Shown: piece by piece, positions 1 to 11,036 of the stretch
Numbering within the stretch: the first letter of the stretch is position 1
How the letters are laid out: every line of letters starts with the position of its first letter
Assembly (NCBI GenBank): GCA_000226015.1
Contig: JH153503.1
Location: 2,981-44,023, forward strand
Direction of reading: 5' to 3'
DNA length: 41,043 nucleotides
From: Mnemiopsis leidyi
Lineage: Eukaryota > Ctenophora > Tentaculata > Lobata > Bolinopsidae
The notes under the pieces: generated by a model
Databases searched by the model: none
Seen by the model: only the letters and a program-made list of their open reading frames with translations
What the model was told of the DNA's origin: nothing
Translations under genes and position numbers: made by a program

Positions 1-42
<42 letters not shown>
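1..42. repeat. (AT)n microsatellite
   Basis: Uninterrupted AT dinucleotide run at the window edge; it may continue outside the window. It is followed by a short near-duplicate containing ctcatgt and tactgtat at 43-78. Confidence 0.97.
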
Positions 43-44
<2 letters not shown>

Positions 45-394
45 TGTATACTCATGTGTACTGTATACTCATGTTTACTGACTTGTTAAAAATGTGATAT
101 GTGAAAACTGAAAACGGGAGTCATTTCTGAGCGATGTTCTGGAAAATGACCTGTGTTTACCTTCGGATTGTCCACAAATTTTATTACTACACACAAAATG
201 ATATCCATCACTTACACAATCTTTCGTTCCTTGTTCATTATTCATTTGCGACTTTGCGTGTTGTTTCTTACATTTGCAATTTAAATTGTTTTGTATGTGA
301 GCTAATCCTGAATCCTCCTGTAGCTGAAGCAACCTTATACCCAAGTTGCACACCAGATGACAGAAACTTAAAAAGAGATAAACTTAAAGACACC

Positions 395-828
395 ATGAAA
401 ATAACAACGTCAGTCGAGGAGGAAGCAGCTCGAGTTGACATCCACGTCAAGAAGTGGAACAGAGAAGTAAAACAGAGGAGGAAAACAACATCCGACGTGG
501 GAACTGCTCGGATTGTGAGTGAGACTAACAAAACCAGGACAAGGAGGGTGTCCGAGATCTACGAGATTATAACCCCTGATATTACCGGAGAGAGGAGTAC
601 TGGGAGAGCAAGGTGGCTGGAGTACGACACTTCAAAGGGAGATTTAGACCCGGATACTCTCAACTCTTGGTTCAACTTTGATTCAGCAGACATTGACCAG
701 GAGCTGCGGGATATGAGGCGTGGTATGAGGAGGGAGGAGGGGGAGAGGGGTGTGGAGGGTGAGCGACTGTTGGAGACCAGCGAAACTGAGATGGAAGACG
801 AGCTCATGGAACTACCCTTTACAGATGA
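395..828 (+). CDS. Long coding exon, likely alternative first exon (phase-2 donor)
   Basis: I do not recognise this protein. The ATG at 395 sits in a good context (gacaccATGA) and opens 144 full codons plus two bases, ending GA|gtaagt. The unspliced frame meets TAA inside the donor. The frame is open back to about 134, but that part is AT-rich and unlike coding sequence, so I start at 395. The product is charged and disordered in look: basic residues 19-53 include two kinase consensus sites (RRKT, Thr31; RRVS, Ser53), then an acidic-aromatic patch (DSWFNFD-like, about 85-100), then an Arg/Glu-rich stretch (103-124) and an acidic tail. Any later exon starting with one spare base fits; 24808 would give Glu at the junction. 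It could instead be an ordinary 5' exon of a separate gene, but its phase matches eight other exons downstream. Confidence 0.72.
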
Positions 829-1701
829 GTAAGTAAATATATAAACATGGTTACATAACTATAGGTTAGGCGAGTACTTCATGTTTTGGTTTGAATCCGA
901 AAGTAGTGATATAATATCGTCAGAAGTGAGTGATATTTTCCTAGTTTGCATAAGACACCGATCGCCGTAGATTTCTTATTAACACAGAATGGAGATTGGT
1001 CTATCTAGACTGATCTAGTCAAAACTATAATAAATTTAAGCGATGCGAACTGTACTTAAGAAACAAAACTATAATACTAATGCAGACAACTTGTTTGGAG
1101 CATGTGAGAAATTTTGTCTGTCTTTTCATGGTAAGTCGAAACGACGGACTTGAAACCCAAAGAAAAATCATCCTGTCCAGGCAACAATCAGAATGGATGT
1201 GATAACATCTAGGAATGTAAATGTCTGTTATCATCATATAACTTAATCTAGTGGAGATTGAAGTTACACGATGGTTACACTTGCTCTGGGGGATAACCAT
1301 GATAATTTGACAGGTTGAGCCGCCCAACTTTGATTGCATGAGGGGTGCTGGTGTCCACGCACCAGACTTGCTGCTGCCCTCACCTTTATCTGAGCTCAAT
1401 TAAGTTCAGTGGGTTAACCTTGTTCTTGTATAGCTGTCAGTTCGTTTCGTTACTTTTAGCTGCTCCTGAAAGAAGAAGAAGAGTCCCATTTCATGAGGGA
1501 TGAGCTTGTATGAACCGAGTATATGCAGTATAAGGTAAAGCTTTGGATCTTTACAAAACACCATGGCGTCTTGGAGTGGTAGTGACTTTAACTTTGTCCT
1601 AGTTGAAACATTGAGATATGATAATTGCAATTAACTAAGTTAAAAAAAATTACTAAGTTAAAAACCATGTCAATGACTGATCATCCTTACAAGAGAACCC
1701 A
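829..1701. other. No supported gene
   Basis: AT-rich intronic or intergenic sequence. A minus-strand frame at 1025-1399 (124 codons) is of a length expected by chance. A 17-codon ATG frame at 1080-1130 runs into a good gtaagt donor in phase 0, but nothing else supports it. Confidence 0.6.
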
Positions 1702-1804
1702 ATGTGTGATAACTCTCTCAGAGAAACTAACAGTGTTCCTCGCTCCTCAGTGAAAGTGTACACGACACCTTACCGCTCTCTGAAAGCAGATGGGATCTCG
1801 TTAG
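1702..1804 (+). CDS. Possible coding exon with phase-1 donor
   Basis: The ATG at 1702 opens a frame with normal-looking composition (NSVPRSSVKVYTTPYRSL within it) up to TTAG|gtaaac at 1805, a phase-1 donor. The donor lies in a 30-bp unit repeated three times, so equivalent donors occur at 1805, 1835 and 1865 in the same frame. A phase-1 donor would fit the phase-1 acceptors at 18192 or 30909, giving a Val codon. The frame stays open to 2118, so the true end is uncertain. No domain is recognised. Confidence 0.33.
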
Positions 1805-1884
1805 GTAAACAATCAAACATTCCCATATCGTTAGGTAAACAATCAAACATTCCCATCTCGTTAGGTAAACAATCAAACATTCCC
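1795..1884 (+). repeat. 30-bp tandem repeat, three copies
   Basis: Three almost identical 30-bp units. Each contains ttaggtaaacaatcaaac, which includes a candidate 5' splice site. In the frame of the ATG at 1702 each unit encodes ISLGKQSNIP, so copy number changes keep the frame. Confidence 0.95.
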
Positions 1885-2459
1885 ATGACCCATTACAGTA
1901 ATACAGTTAGTCACTTACTTCCCGAGATTTGCTTGGCTCGGCTGTATTACAATACAAAGATGCTGGTCAGCTTAGCAGAGAACAGCATGCTATTTACTCA
2001 CCAAATACTAATGATTGCTCCTGCAAATGCCACCTGCGGTCTAGTAAAATTCCGAGAAAGTGCTCCCTACATAGCACGTACAGCACCTCACATAGCACGT
2101 ACAGCGAAAATGAAATGAATGAAATCTTAAGACTATAGCGTACGGGCTACGACTATAAATTTGATAATGATAACATGTGAATATATGCGACATGGCATCT
2201 AAAAGTACTGTAGGCCATGTTCTGCCTCTTACTTTATAGGTGATCATCAAACTGACAGAACTACAGCTTCTGTCTTGCACTAGCTTGCATGCACCGGTAA
2301 CAAACTGTTGTTTAAGTCTGCACAGCTTGCTTGATGTCGGTGTTATTACTGATTTTTACAACTTACTCCTATTAAAAACTTCACGGATGACTAACAAAGC
2401 GATCGCTCGCTAGTTCTTTGAGTTGAGGTTAGATTTGTTTGTGCTGCCGCTTCTTCACC
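1885..2459. other. Upstream region of the 2460 exon; short direct repeats
   Basis: A direct repeat of acatagcacgtacagc lies at about 2069-2105. The 150 bases before 2460 are less AT-rich and could be a promoter or 5' untranslated region, but I see no TATA box. Confidence 0.4.
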
Positions 2460-2515
2460 ATGTTTAGAGATAAGATCACTGAGATTCTCCACGGCGAGTA
2501 TGATTTTGTAATCCG
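2460..2515 (+). CDS. Possible short alternative first exon (phase 2)
   Basis: The ATG at 2460 (cttcaccATGT) opens 18 full codons plus CG, then |gtaagtca, a consensus donor. The peptide begins MFRDKITEILHGEYDF. Joined to the shared exon at 24808 it would give Arg at the junction. Short ATG-to-donor frames arise often by chance. This one is favoured by the strong donor, the phase, and the locally higher GC around the ATG. Confidence 0.45.
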
Positions 2516-5197
2516 GTAAGTCATTTACACTTACTGTTAATCCCAAAGTGATCTTTCATCGTAACCTTTTCCATTGGGTTTATCATAAAAACTTCGTAAA
2601 GTCCCTTAATGATAGTCATATGATTATCATGTTTTAGAAGTCAATCCTCGACCAAAATTGAAGTTGCACAAGTATAAAAACCAACTTAAATCACATCATT
2701 CCGAATGTTGGAAGCAGTGCTTCTGTATGATATAAGATGCAGAGATATCATCTATAAATATCTAGTAAAAATTCTGAAAATTGTAATTTCCTTTGCTACC
2801 AAACGTAAACAATCCTAAATTTAACCCTCTTATTTACGATTTTAGTTTATTAAATATACCTGGTTTGGAGTGATATGTGACATATTCATCGGATCGGAAA
2901 CTCAATGTTTCGATCTGACAGCCAAAAATAAACAAAGTTATCTAAAAATTGCACAAATCACGTGCATGAATAAACAAGCACGTGATCCACTTACTTCAAC
3001 TATGTATTGTGTCAATAGAATTATAGACGATAAATAGAACGTTCACAATGACCATTGAGTTTTGTGGTGAACTAAAATACAACAAAACGAATATAATTCT
3101 CAATAAATCAATTTACCAGGTTACAGCCCACTTACTCAAAACAGTCGACTAGTTTTTGTACTTGCAACACATATCCACACAACTTCAACACTTCTTTGTG
3201 TAAATTCTGTAACACTTGAACTGATCGTTTTAGGGCAATTATCAGGAGTCTTGGAGGGCAGGGTTATATTCTTGTATTATGACGTCATAAAAGCTTGCAT
3301 CCAATTGCATATGCTGGCGAAGTAATCCTTCATACGAATCCTCCTTCTGTCCGTGCTTGGTCTACTTACTTTATTGTGTTGACTTCTGCAAAGACCCCAC
3401 ACGGATGGAATGGAAGACACTACAAGAGACATAACTTTTTTTCGAATATACAACTGAAATTTTCTTGCGGTATTTGTTACGATTTTCATGCAACACTGAT
3501 GATATCGAAATACTTTGTTTTCTTGACTGCAGTTTGGTTTTTGAGTTCACAAACCAAATTATCATCCTAGGCAGGATCTGAAAGGGGCTCCAATTTATGA
3601 GTCATGAGCTTGTTTGTGAGTGGAAATTGTAGTTGGATATTCTTTCCGTATTATTATCCGGTATAACGCAGTGGAACTTTGTACCGTTCTAAGACAGAGA
3701 ACTTATTTTTATACATGCTTATTTAGAGTGGGTGGTTAAACATATGCTTTATAACTTACTCGTACTTACAAAATCACTGTAACAGAGAAGCTGATATCCA
3801 AACTTAGACAAGTTATTGTTTTTGTGAAGAAGTTGAAAGTTCATTTCGTAGCTCTTCTCTTTTCTAAACTGCATGAAGAGAGCACACGCTTATCCTAAAT
3901 GCCCAATGATTATATGTATATCACGTTTTAGATTGCATAAATATTAGGATATTAGGTAGATTAGTTCCTTAGGATGAGATTTTTCAATCTTATGTCATCA
4001 TGAATTATCATATCATAACGCTGGGATGATATCTAGAGGAAATATAGTAATAAATTTGGAAAATTAACATAATGATATACGGTCTGTGAGTGTATTGTAA
4101 GAGCTTATTGGATACGGTAATTGGTAGTGGTAAGTAAACAGAAGCAGATGTGTTGGTAAAACATTTACAACTTTACTGCAATTTCCTTATGCCATCATAG
4201 CTTCAACCACTGCTTGTATTGATTAATTGATTGTTATATGATGTTTACTGCGTCTTCGAGTTTCTGAGTTTTTGGTGAAACAGAGGCTTCACTCACACCT
4301 CATTTCTTAGGAAATTGTCATTGCAACAAGGCCGAATTTGACCGACAAAAACGATTGACGATGCTTCTTTGATTACTTATGCTGATAACATTTATCTACG
4401 CTCATTTGACTGTACGTGGAATTCAATTAAAATCAAGAAACACAATTGTGGGTTTTTCAACCCATAATTACCATTTTCCTAGTTCGTTTATAGTTTAACT
4501 TGTTCAATCTTAAATTATTCTCAGGTTTGATAATATTCTTGCCGGAGTCACCCCTAAAAAATCTGTAATACCATTTTCAAATGCTATCATCGTTAAGTGC
4601 TTAGACGTGGGAAGGCTGGAATATATAATAAATATTCAATAAAGAAAATTATATATCTTGGGCAGTTTAGACAAGCTATCCATACATATGGAGAATTAAC
4701 AAAAACGTGGCATTAAACTATTCCTTAATTACTTGACAAGAGTTGCCCTGTTGAAATTGACATACATATGGGAAAGGCTGGTGAAAAGATAATTGATTTG
4801 TGCAATATCGCAGCTTATACCACACATGCAGAAGATAGTAGTAAATATCTCCACTGTAGGGCATTTTTAAGGTAAATTCTTTATTTCCTGTAATTGCAAC
4901 AATCAATTTTCATTTTTGGAATCCCCTTGTTTTCGATATTACACATAAACATTTTAAGTTTCATAAACATAATCTGATAAAAATCCTAGTTTTATAATTT
5001 TGCACATCGCAAGCCGATTGATGGAAATGGTTTGTAATCCAGAAATTCTTGAAAATGTTTTTCAAATTATTTACACTGAAAATGTAGCCACTTCCGATGT
5101 ATAGCGTTAATTTATTGCCTCTTAAATAACATTACAATGGTAAACTGCCTACTAAGTCTTTGAAAAAATTTAATTTATTCCCTCATCCTTCTGCACT
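2516..5197. other. AT-rich intronic or intergenic DNA
   Basis: No supported exon. It contains two CACGTG boxes 20 bp apart (2959 and 2979) and a full palindromic TGACGTCA (cAMP-response-element-like) at 3280-3287. Open frames at 3277-3570 on both strands overlap each other and have no splice or coding support. Confidence 0.55.
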
Positions 5198-5250
5198 ATG
5201 GCCAAACGGGTAACCGAAGGAACAGGGCGAAACGTTGACATGAAGATTAG
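5198..5250 (+). CDS. Possible short alternative first exon (phase 2)
   Basis: The ATG at 5198 has G at +4 (cactATGG). It opens 17 codons plus AG and reaches |gtagaa. The peptide begins MAKRVTEGTGRN, and GC is clearly above the flanks. The phase matches the other first exons and the junction codon would be AGG (Arg). The donor is only moderate and the frame is short, so this is a candidate only. Confidence 0.36.
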
Positions 5251-6942
5251 GTAGAATCTTGTAGGACTTCTTTCCTGGTTCATTTTGTTTATTAATCATA
5301 GACGGGGAGAAGCAGTTTTAGCTGCATTATTCTAGATGACTGGCCAGTTTATATCGAGTCTCAATGTGCACTGCAGAAAATAAAGAAAAGAACAAAAATT
5401 GAAGTCAAAAAATTTGGTTGATACGAATTCCATATAGTATTTGTAGATTTAGTATTGCTTATTAAATTTGGATCGCCGATAAAATAAAATAACTAAGGCC
5501 AAATACTTTAATAGTTTAACTTCATGACTCATATTCATGCAAGTAGCAAATTATTTTTTTGCTTCAAGCACTATAGTCGCGTGTCGTATTCATGTTATCC
5601 TTACCTAATATACCTCACATAGCTTACTTCTCAAATTATCTAACTTGTCAAGTCGATAAGTTTGGAAAGTTGTTGCCTACTAGGTCGTTCATTATCTTGA
5701 TTGTTGAATCAAAAGGCCAAAAAGAGCTTGCGAGTAGGGTTTACTACGAAATGTTGGACTAATTATAAGTTAGGTTCACTACAATCCAACTGTGTAACCA
5801 TCCCTTAATTTTATGGTTGTAATTTTATGGTTGAATTGATCGTTTGTCAACTTTATAAATCAATTACCATGAGCCAGCGTGAATTACGAATTCTCCCTTA
5901 AGCATTCAAGCAGCATTATAGGCTTGAAATTGGACACCTAGTCATAGGTTTTCAACACTCAAATGATTGGCACAGAAAAGAACTGTTTGGTAAAATCGAT
6001 TGCTTCACTAAGTAGGCAAGACTTAATTTGTCATTAACCTTCTTCAAGTCCTAAGTTCTCTAGCACATGTTGAGATAAACATTCAAACCTTACTCAGCTT
6101 GATTATGAACTGGAATGCTCGTCGAATATTAGGTTCCGATAGTAATAGCCGGTTCAAATCAAAAAGGTTTATTGACTATTAGCAGTATCTATTTACAACG
6201 TCAAACATACCTAAACCCATTAACCATTTCCGTAATTATTGCCGAAAATTATACATTCAATTGGATTCAGAATACTTTATCAGCAATCCAATTATTTTCT
6301 GGTAGAATTTAATATTTGGACTATTAGACTTTACAGAAGAATCTTCTTCTGTCAAGCATATTTATATTCAGACTATTCAATTCATTATCACCCAAAGTTG
6401 TAGGAAAATGTAATTTTATCTCACAAAGAAACACGCTTCACACCTGATAATTGCCGACAATTGGAAAATTAAATCATATGCTTTCTTCATTTTATATGAT
6501 CATCTAGGTGCTTGTGAATGTCAAGTGGCAAAAATAGTTGAAGCAACTAGCTTTTGCAGATACATTGTCCTTAATTGCAGTTGCGGATAAGTCTTAATTG
6601 TTTTTCTTTAAGATTTAGATGCACTTGAAATTTATATATTTCTGTAATGGCTACGTCCTGCGTTGTTTTTCAAGAGCAAGTTTCAATGCTTCACAAACTT
6701 CCTTCATCATTCACACGATTTAACGATGATATTACAATTTTACATCAGTTTTAGCACAGTCCAACTCTTCCAAAATTAGACCAATTGCTAGCTCTTGCTT
6801 GATTCAACCTGATATTTTCTGTTTTGGTAATTATTGGTTTCACACCAATTTCCCACAGACAATTACATGTAGCTAAGTTTGTCTGTTAGCTTGTTATCGT
6901 GACTTGTACAACTGTTTGTTGCTGTCTCCCCGCCTCCCTACC
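5251..6942. other. AT-rich, no supported gene
   Basis: Nothing beyond a 35-codon ATG frame starting near 6648 that has no good donor and no domain. Likely intron or promoter sequence upstream of the 6943 exon. Confidence 0.55.
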
Positions 6943-7301
6943 ATGTCAAGGAACCCCACCATACAATCCCTAACTCTACCTCCTCCAGACGACCATGTAA
7001 GGGAGAGTCCTGGTTCCGGTAACTCTACCTCCCTTCTCATCTCTCCTACGTTCGGGAATCTCTACGAGGAGGATCACATACTCTTCACGACACCGGATCA
7101 CGTGGTCTACAGTGACCTGATCTGTCGAGAGGTAGAGGAGTGCAGAAGGAGAGACAGGTGTGAAGAGAGGAGGGTAGAGAGACTGATGTTTACACCCCGG
7201 GGAAGTGTACTTCCGGCTCTGGCTGATGGGGCTGGAGCTAGGAAGAATATGATGTATAATGATTACGAGCGCTTCATGAACAGTTCAATCCCAATGTCTG
7301 A
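6943..7301 (+). CDS. Coding exon, likely alternative first exon (phase-2 donor)
   Basis: The ATG at 6943 follows a pyrimidine-rich leader (ccctaccATGT) and opens 119 codons plus GA, then |gtaagttc. GC content is much higher than the flanks. No family is recognised. The first 40 residues are Ser/Pro-rich (TLPPPDD, ESPGSGNSTS). A more ordered acidic/hydrophobic part (about 40-62) follows, then an Arg/Glu-rich stretch with two Cys (about 62-80), and a tail with Tyr/Met. Unlike many sister exons it has no RRxS site. Two acceptors follow closely in the same phase: 7452 (then phase 0 out) and 7797 (phase 2 out). This exon therefore has local partners as well as the distant 24808 exon. Confidence 0.75.
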
Positions 7302-7451
7302 GTAAGTTCCGTTCTATTTTAACCTTTTTAACGGCCTTATATAAGCATTGAATTATAAATAGAATTAATTACGTCCCATATTCATTAGGCTACGTTTCTG
7401 ATTTTACAATTCAAAATAGAATTCATAATTAATTTCACTGCTCTGACTTAG

Positions 7452-7536
7452 TCCTGACAAAACCCGAGAACCAGGCAAAAGTGTTGCCATGGATGCCGTT
7501 TCATCCCAGAAGAGCACGTACGGCTCCATGACTGCC
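7452..7536 (+). CDS. Probable internal exon, 85 nt (phase 2 in, phase 0 out)
   Basis: A good acceptor (cactgctctgacttag|T) leads into one base plus 28 codons, open only in the frame continuing the 6943 exon, and ends GCC|gtatgt. The peptide begins PDKTREPGKSVAMDA and is Ser/Lys-rich. Its length (85 nt) and phase class equal those of the 24808-24892 exon, and both start with a D/N-K-T motif after the first residue. It may be a local alternative to that exon, joining straight to 25079. No domain is recognised. Confidence 0.5.
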
Positions 7537-7796
7537 GTATGTGTAATTATACAATGGACGTTTAATTGAATATACTTCAGTACAGAAGTGATTCACAGTG
7601 GGACGGAAGATAGCATTAAACTATATTAAACCTACCCACAGTGATAATTTAATAATGGCATGATGAAAAACAAGCAAACATTTATCGAAAGGACATAATA
7701 TGCCTAGTTAATGTCGACTTTAACTGTTTACAGGATTTCTTATTCGTGAATTGCATTTTGGTTTTCCCGTCTGATTGTTGAACTTTTAACTCGCAG

Positions 7797-8036
7797 AGCG
7801 ATAGAGTTGCGAGGAGATTTAGGAGCGACCAAGGAAAAGGGAAAGAACAAGGAGAAAAAGCGAAAGAAAGGAGAAAACAGTAAGCAGGAGAAAACTAGGA
7901 GCAAATATAAGGAGCAGAAGGAGGCCTTGCTGCGCAGTCCTAACCTGGAAGTTCTGGAGGAGGACACTATGGGGACAGAGTCTAAAGCACGAGAAAATTT
8001 CAAGCGGATGGTCTTTAAAACAATAATAGATCAACA
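7797..8036 (+). CDS. Lys-rich cassette exon, 240 nt (phase 2-2)
   Basis: The acceptor actcgcag|A is preceded by a T-rich tract; the exon ends CAA CA|gtgagt. It carries 80 codon-equivalents and is divisible by three, so it can be included or skipped without changing frame. No ATG lies near its start, so it is an internal exon. Residues 8-40 are highly basic (KEKGKNKEKKRKKGEN), resembling a nuclear localisation or polybasic region. A helical, mixed-charge part follows (RSPNLEVLEEDT, then FKRMVFKTIIDQ). It continues the frame of the 6943 exon (Glu at the junction) and could feed into 24808 (Gln at the junction). No family is recognised. Confidence 0.68.
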
Positions 8037-8167
8037 GTGAGTACCGGTGTTATGGTTTGTTTAGGTTAATTTGTTGTTTAACTTTTATATTTAGCATGAC
8101 TTCTTCTACTATTTTCGAGTTCTGTTATTTTTACGGAGGTGGATTTATTCATTCTGATTGATCTCTA

Positions 8168-8233
8168 CAAACAGTATGTAGTTACTGAGTCGCATCGCAA
8201 CAAACAGTATGTAGTTACTGAGTCGCATCGCAA
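8168..8233. repeat. 33-bp tandem duplication
   Basis: Two identical adjacent copies of a 33-bp unit containing cagtatgtagttactgag. It lies in non-coding DNA. Confidence 0.95.
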
Positions 8234-9972
8234 CTGATTTATGGGCAAAATTGCTTGTCTCTTTTTTTCTCTTTTTCGTCTCTTTTTTCTTACTTTTATT
8301 TGTACTAGATCAGAGACATGTAACCAAACATGAACCAAACATCAAGCTAATTGAGACACAGATGCTGCCTATCCACTATCGTACAATCGTCTGCAAATTC
8401 AACATGTGGACTATAGCATGCAGGTGGCAAGAACACGCAAGACCGATTAAGGATTATACTCCTCCGGCAGTGCCCCTAATTCTGGAATCCTGTCGGGGAA
8501 CTAGCAGATAATTTCCCTGATTCCTCGCGGCTCCAGAACTCAATAAACACTATAGTAGTGTATTGACCCGGTCAGAGGTCCGGATATTCATGTTTATCTC
8601 CATGGTAAGCCTACGTTGGAGAGTTAGATCTTGCTTTATACTTGTGAAGATGAACTTGCTAGCAACTGAAGAGCCCTCCCATCATAGACCCCTGCTGAGA
8701 TTCGTTAATTAGGTTTTCTTGATCCGCTTTACCGATCAGCCATGTACTGCCCTGCTCCTACCGCAGCTCCGACACTTTCAGTATCGGACTTAGTTCCCGA
8801 TTTTCCTAGTTTTCCTAGCTAGTCTTACAAAGTAACAGTAACAGTCCCCATTTGGCCGCAGTGCTGAATATTTGTGTGGTTTCTGTACTTATGCTTTGTC
8901 CGCATTGTGGTAGTGTACCGCGCATCAACATAAACTATTGAAATAATTAGAGATCGAGCTTTTTTCCGTTGCTGGGACTGCCCGACTGCGGTTTGGACAG
9001 ACCTCTGATGCTATAAACGGTTTGAGTGGGATGAGACCGGCATTTGCAACTACGTTCAGCTGAACATTGACTTTGCTCTAGGTTTGTTGGCTATGTCAAG
9101 TCTAATATAATTTATGATGCTCGCGGTGTTGGAGTCTTTATTGATTTAATTCAAGTTCCTGATGGATTCGAAATGTCTTCAAAACTTTTTGCCCCAAGCC
9201 CGCACCGGGTATCATAAAAAATTAACATAAGCAGTCAATATTCTTTCAATCAATTTATTGCCAGACCGACAGTCAGTCATATTCCTCTTTGATACCTGCA
9301 GGCCCAGTCTGTAGCTCTGTAGGATAACACTGCATTAAAATTAGGTACCTGGCACAGTTTTGCTTTTCCTCTAATAGAATGTTTTACGAAACATCAGTCC
9401 ACTGCGGTACTTGCAGCGAAAGATATTTGCGATATAATTATCTGTGATTCCGCTTAAATTAGCGCTGATTATGAGCCATATATCACAGGTCGGCCCAGCT
9501 CTTAAAGGTGTTCTTTCACGTTAGGGATCGGATTAGTATCATGTATTTTGTGGGAATCAGCAGTATCGAGCATCATAAGGGAAAACAGCTTTACCTCGCC
9601 CATAAATTTTTTCTTGAATATGATCGAATGTTTGGAGCAAATTTTCATCTTTTGCGAAGCTCAGACCTGAGTGTTATTCTACGTCTACTTGTTAGCTTAT
9701 CTCTATCAGTATAATGATCAGTTTGACGTGGTCAGGTCGTTGCTAGGTGACTTTATTACATATAATGTGAATCCAAAGGAGGATACTTAAGTGCTTAAAG
9801 AATATTCAGCATTCGCATATGATATATTATATCTGAACTAGCAGACCAATATTTTATCGACCCATTTGCGTCTTATGAACCAGTTATGCCAACACTACAG
9901 TACTTTGAACACTGTTTTCCCAATTGAATTCAACTCAGCATCACCCCATTATTCCACCGAACAGCAAGACAG
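8234..9972. other. Non-coding or decayed sequence upstream of the 9973 exon
   Basis: Less AT-rich than other gaps, with several short open pieces broken by stops. A CPHCG-like piece (about 8896) and an FRCWDCP-like piece (about 8965) have the spacing of a zinc-ribbon fragment. I cannot assign them and treat them as possible decayed transposon coding sequence. An ATG frame at 9541-9714 has no splice or domain support. Confidence 0.35.
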
Positions 9973-10457
9973 ATGATCTTCACCCCCAGACTGCACCCCA
10001 GATCAGCCCCCAACTCACCCTGTCCCATCCGGAAACAACACTCCCCCGACCTCCCCCGAAAAAACGACCACAGCACCGCCTCCGACCCTCTCAGTGGAGC
10101 AGTGTGGTCTCTGAGACATCCAGAACCACCGGACACTTTAGTTCTTGGAACCCAAAGAAACCTAGATAACGGTCACAGTAACATACCGAAACACGGCAGA
10201 AAACCAACACCAAGAAGACACAGCGTGAGCAGCTCTCTAGCTCTCAGTACCACTATAGGTGGACTGAGTCCCGTCATAGAGGAGCAGCTGTTGAGACAGA
10301 AAAGTGAGACATTCGAGGTGGTGGATGGAGACAACACCAAGTTTACCTTCAGTATCATATCGGAGATCAGCACACCTGATGCGGGGTGTTTGGAGGGGAG
10401 GAACAGTGTCGGACCTGCTATCAAGAAGACTTGCGAGACTATCGCTAAGTGTATCAG
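9973..10457 (+). CDS. Long coding exon, likely alternative first exon (phase-2 donor)
   Basis: The ATG at 9973 opens 161 codons plus AG, then |gtaact. The frame is open upstream to about 9928, and an acceptor-like ctcag at 9934-9938 would also keep it open, so the exon could be internal. The product is disordered and Pro/Ser-rich at the start (TPRLHPRSAPNSPCP). It carries a kinase consensus RRHS (Ser84) followed by a Ser run, then a more structured part (VIEEQLLRQKSETFEVV, about 101-117; FTFSIISEI, about 124-132), and ends in a Lys/Cys-rich helix-like tail. No known domain. Overlapping frames of this GC-rich stretch are shadows. Confidence 0.72.
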
Positions 10458-10889
10458 GTAACTGATGTTGTTTCACTAGGTACAGCGTTTTGTTTTGTTT
10501 AGTGATAGAGTTAGATCAGCTTTGCTGAACAAATGTTACATTTTCTAGTTTCTGCTTGATAAACATATTTTTTTGGGTGAATAGCAAACTCCCTAATAAA
10601 CCAACTTTTAGATACCGGTAACTTGGGATCGTGCTTACTGCTTAGGTTATAGGACACACTCTGTTAATAAAAGAGGAGGAAAGAGAAGATTCAGAGTGTG
10701 AACTATTGCATAATTGTGATAAACATTTAATTCTGTTATATCACATAAGCACATACAGTAGTTAATATCTCTAGCATTCAATTTGATAATTATACTAATT
10801 TTGGATAAAAAGCGAAGTATATGAAGGTCTTTCCCAAATTACTAATAACCGGAAAATACGCAACCATAACACAGCTTTGGTCGGAGTGT
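10458..10889. other. Intronic, no gene seen
   Basis: AT-rich sequence between the 10457 donor and the palindromic tandem array. Confidence 0.6.
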
Positions 10890-11036
10890 ACTATATAGTG
10901 ACAATACTATATAGTGACAATACTATATAGTGACAATACTACATAGTGACAATACTACATAGTGACAATACTATATAGTGACAATACTACATAGTGACAA
11001 TACTATATAGTGACATAGTAGGGTCACTATATAGTA
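10890..11036. repeat. 16-bp palindrome-containing tandem array with inverted end
   Basis: About eight copies of a 16-bp unit, ACTATATAGT+GACAAT, some with one T-to-C change. The first ten bases are self-complementary. The array closes at 11023-11036 with the unit in inverted orientation (gtcactatatagta), so the whole stretch can fold as many small hairpins or one long stem. Confidence 0.95.

Noticed and set aside
1080-1130. 17-codon ATG frame ending in ATG|gtaagt (phase 0)
   Set aside because: The donor is good but the phase does not match neighbours, composition is poor and the frame is too short.
1025-1399. 124-codon minus-strand open frame
   Set aside because: At this AT content a frame of this length is expected about once by chance in the window; no splice logic, no domain, and its first codon is not ATG.
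3280-3287. Palindromic TGACGTCA (another at 32657)
   Set aside because: Attractive beside the kinase sites, but two copies in 41 kb is only slightly above expectation and neither is close to a supported exon.
6648-6755. ATG frame starting MATSCVVFQEQ
   Set aside because: 35 codons, AT-rich setting, no donor in a useful phase; treated as chance.
8880-9010. CPHCG and FRCWDCP pieces resembling a zinc ribbon of a transposase
   Set aside because: Separated by in-frame stops and no catalytic residues seen; too little to name an element.
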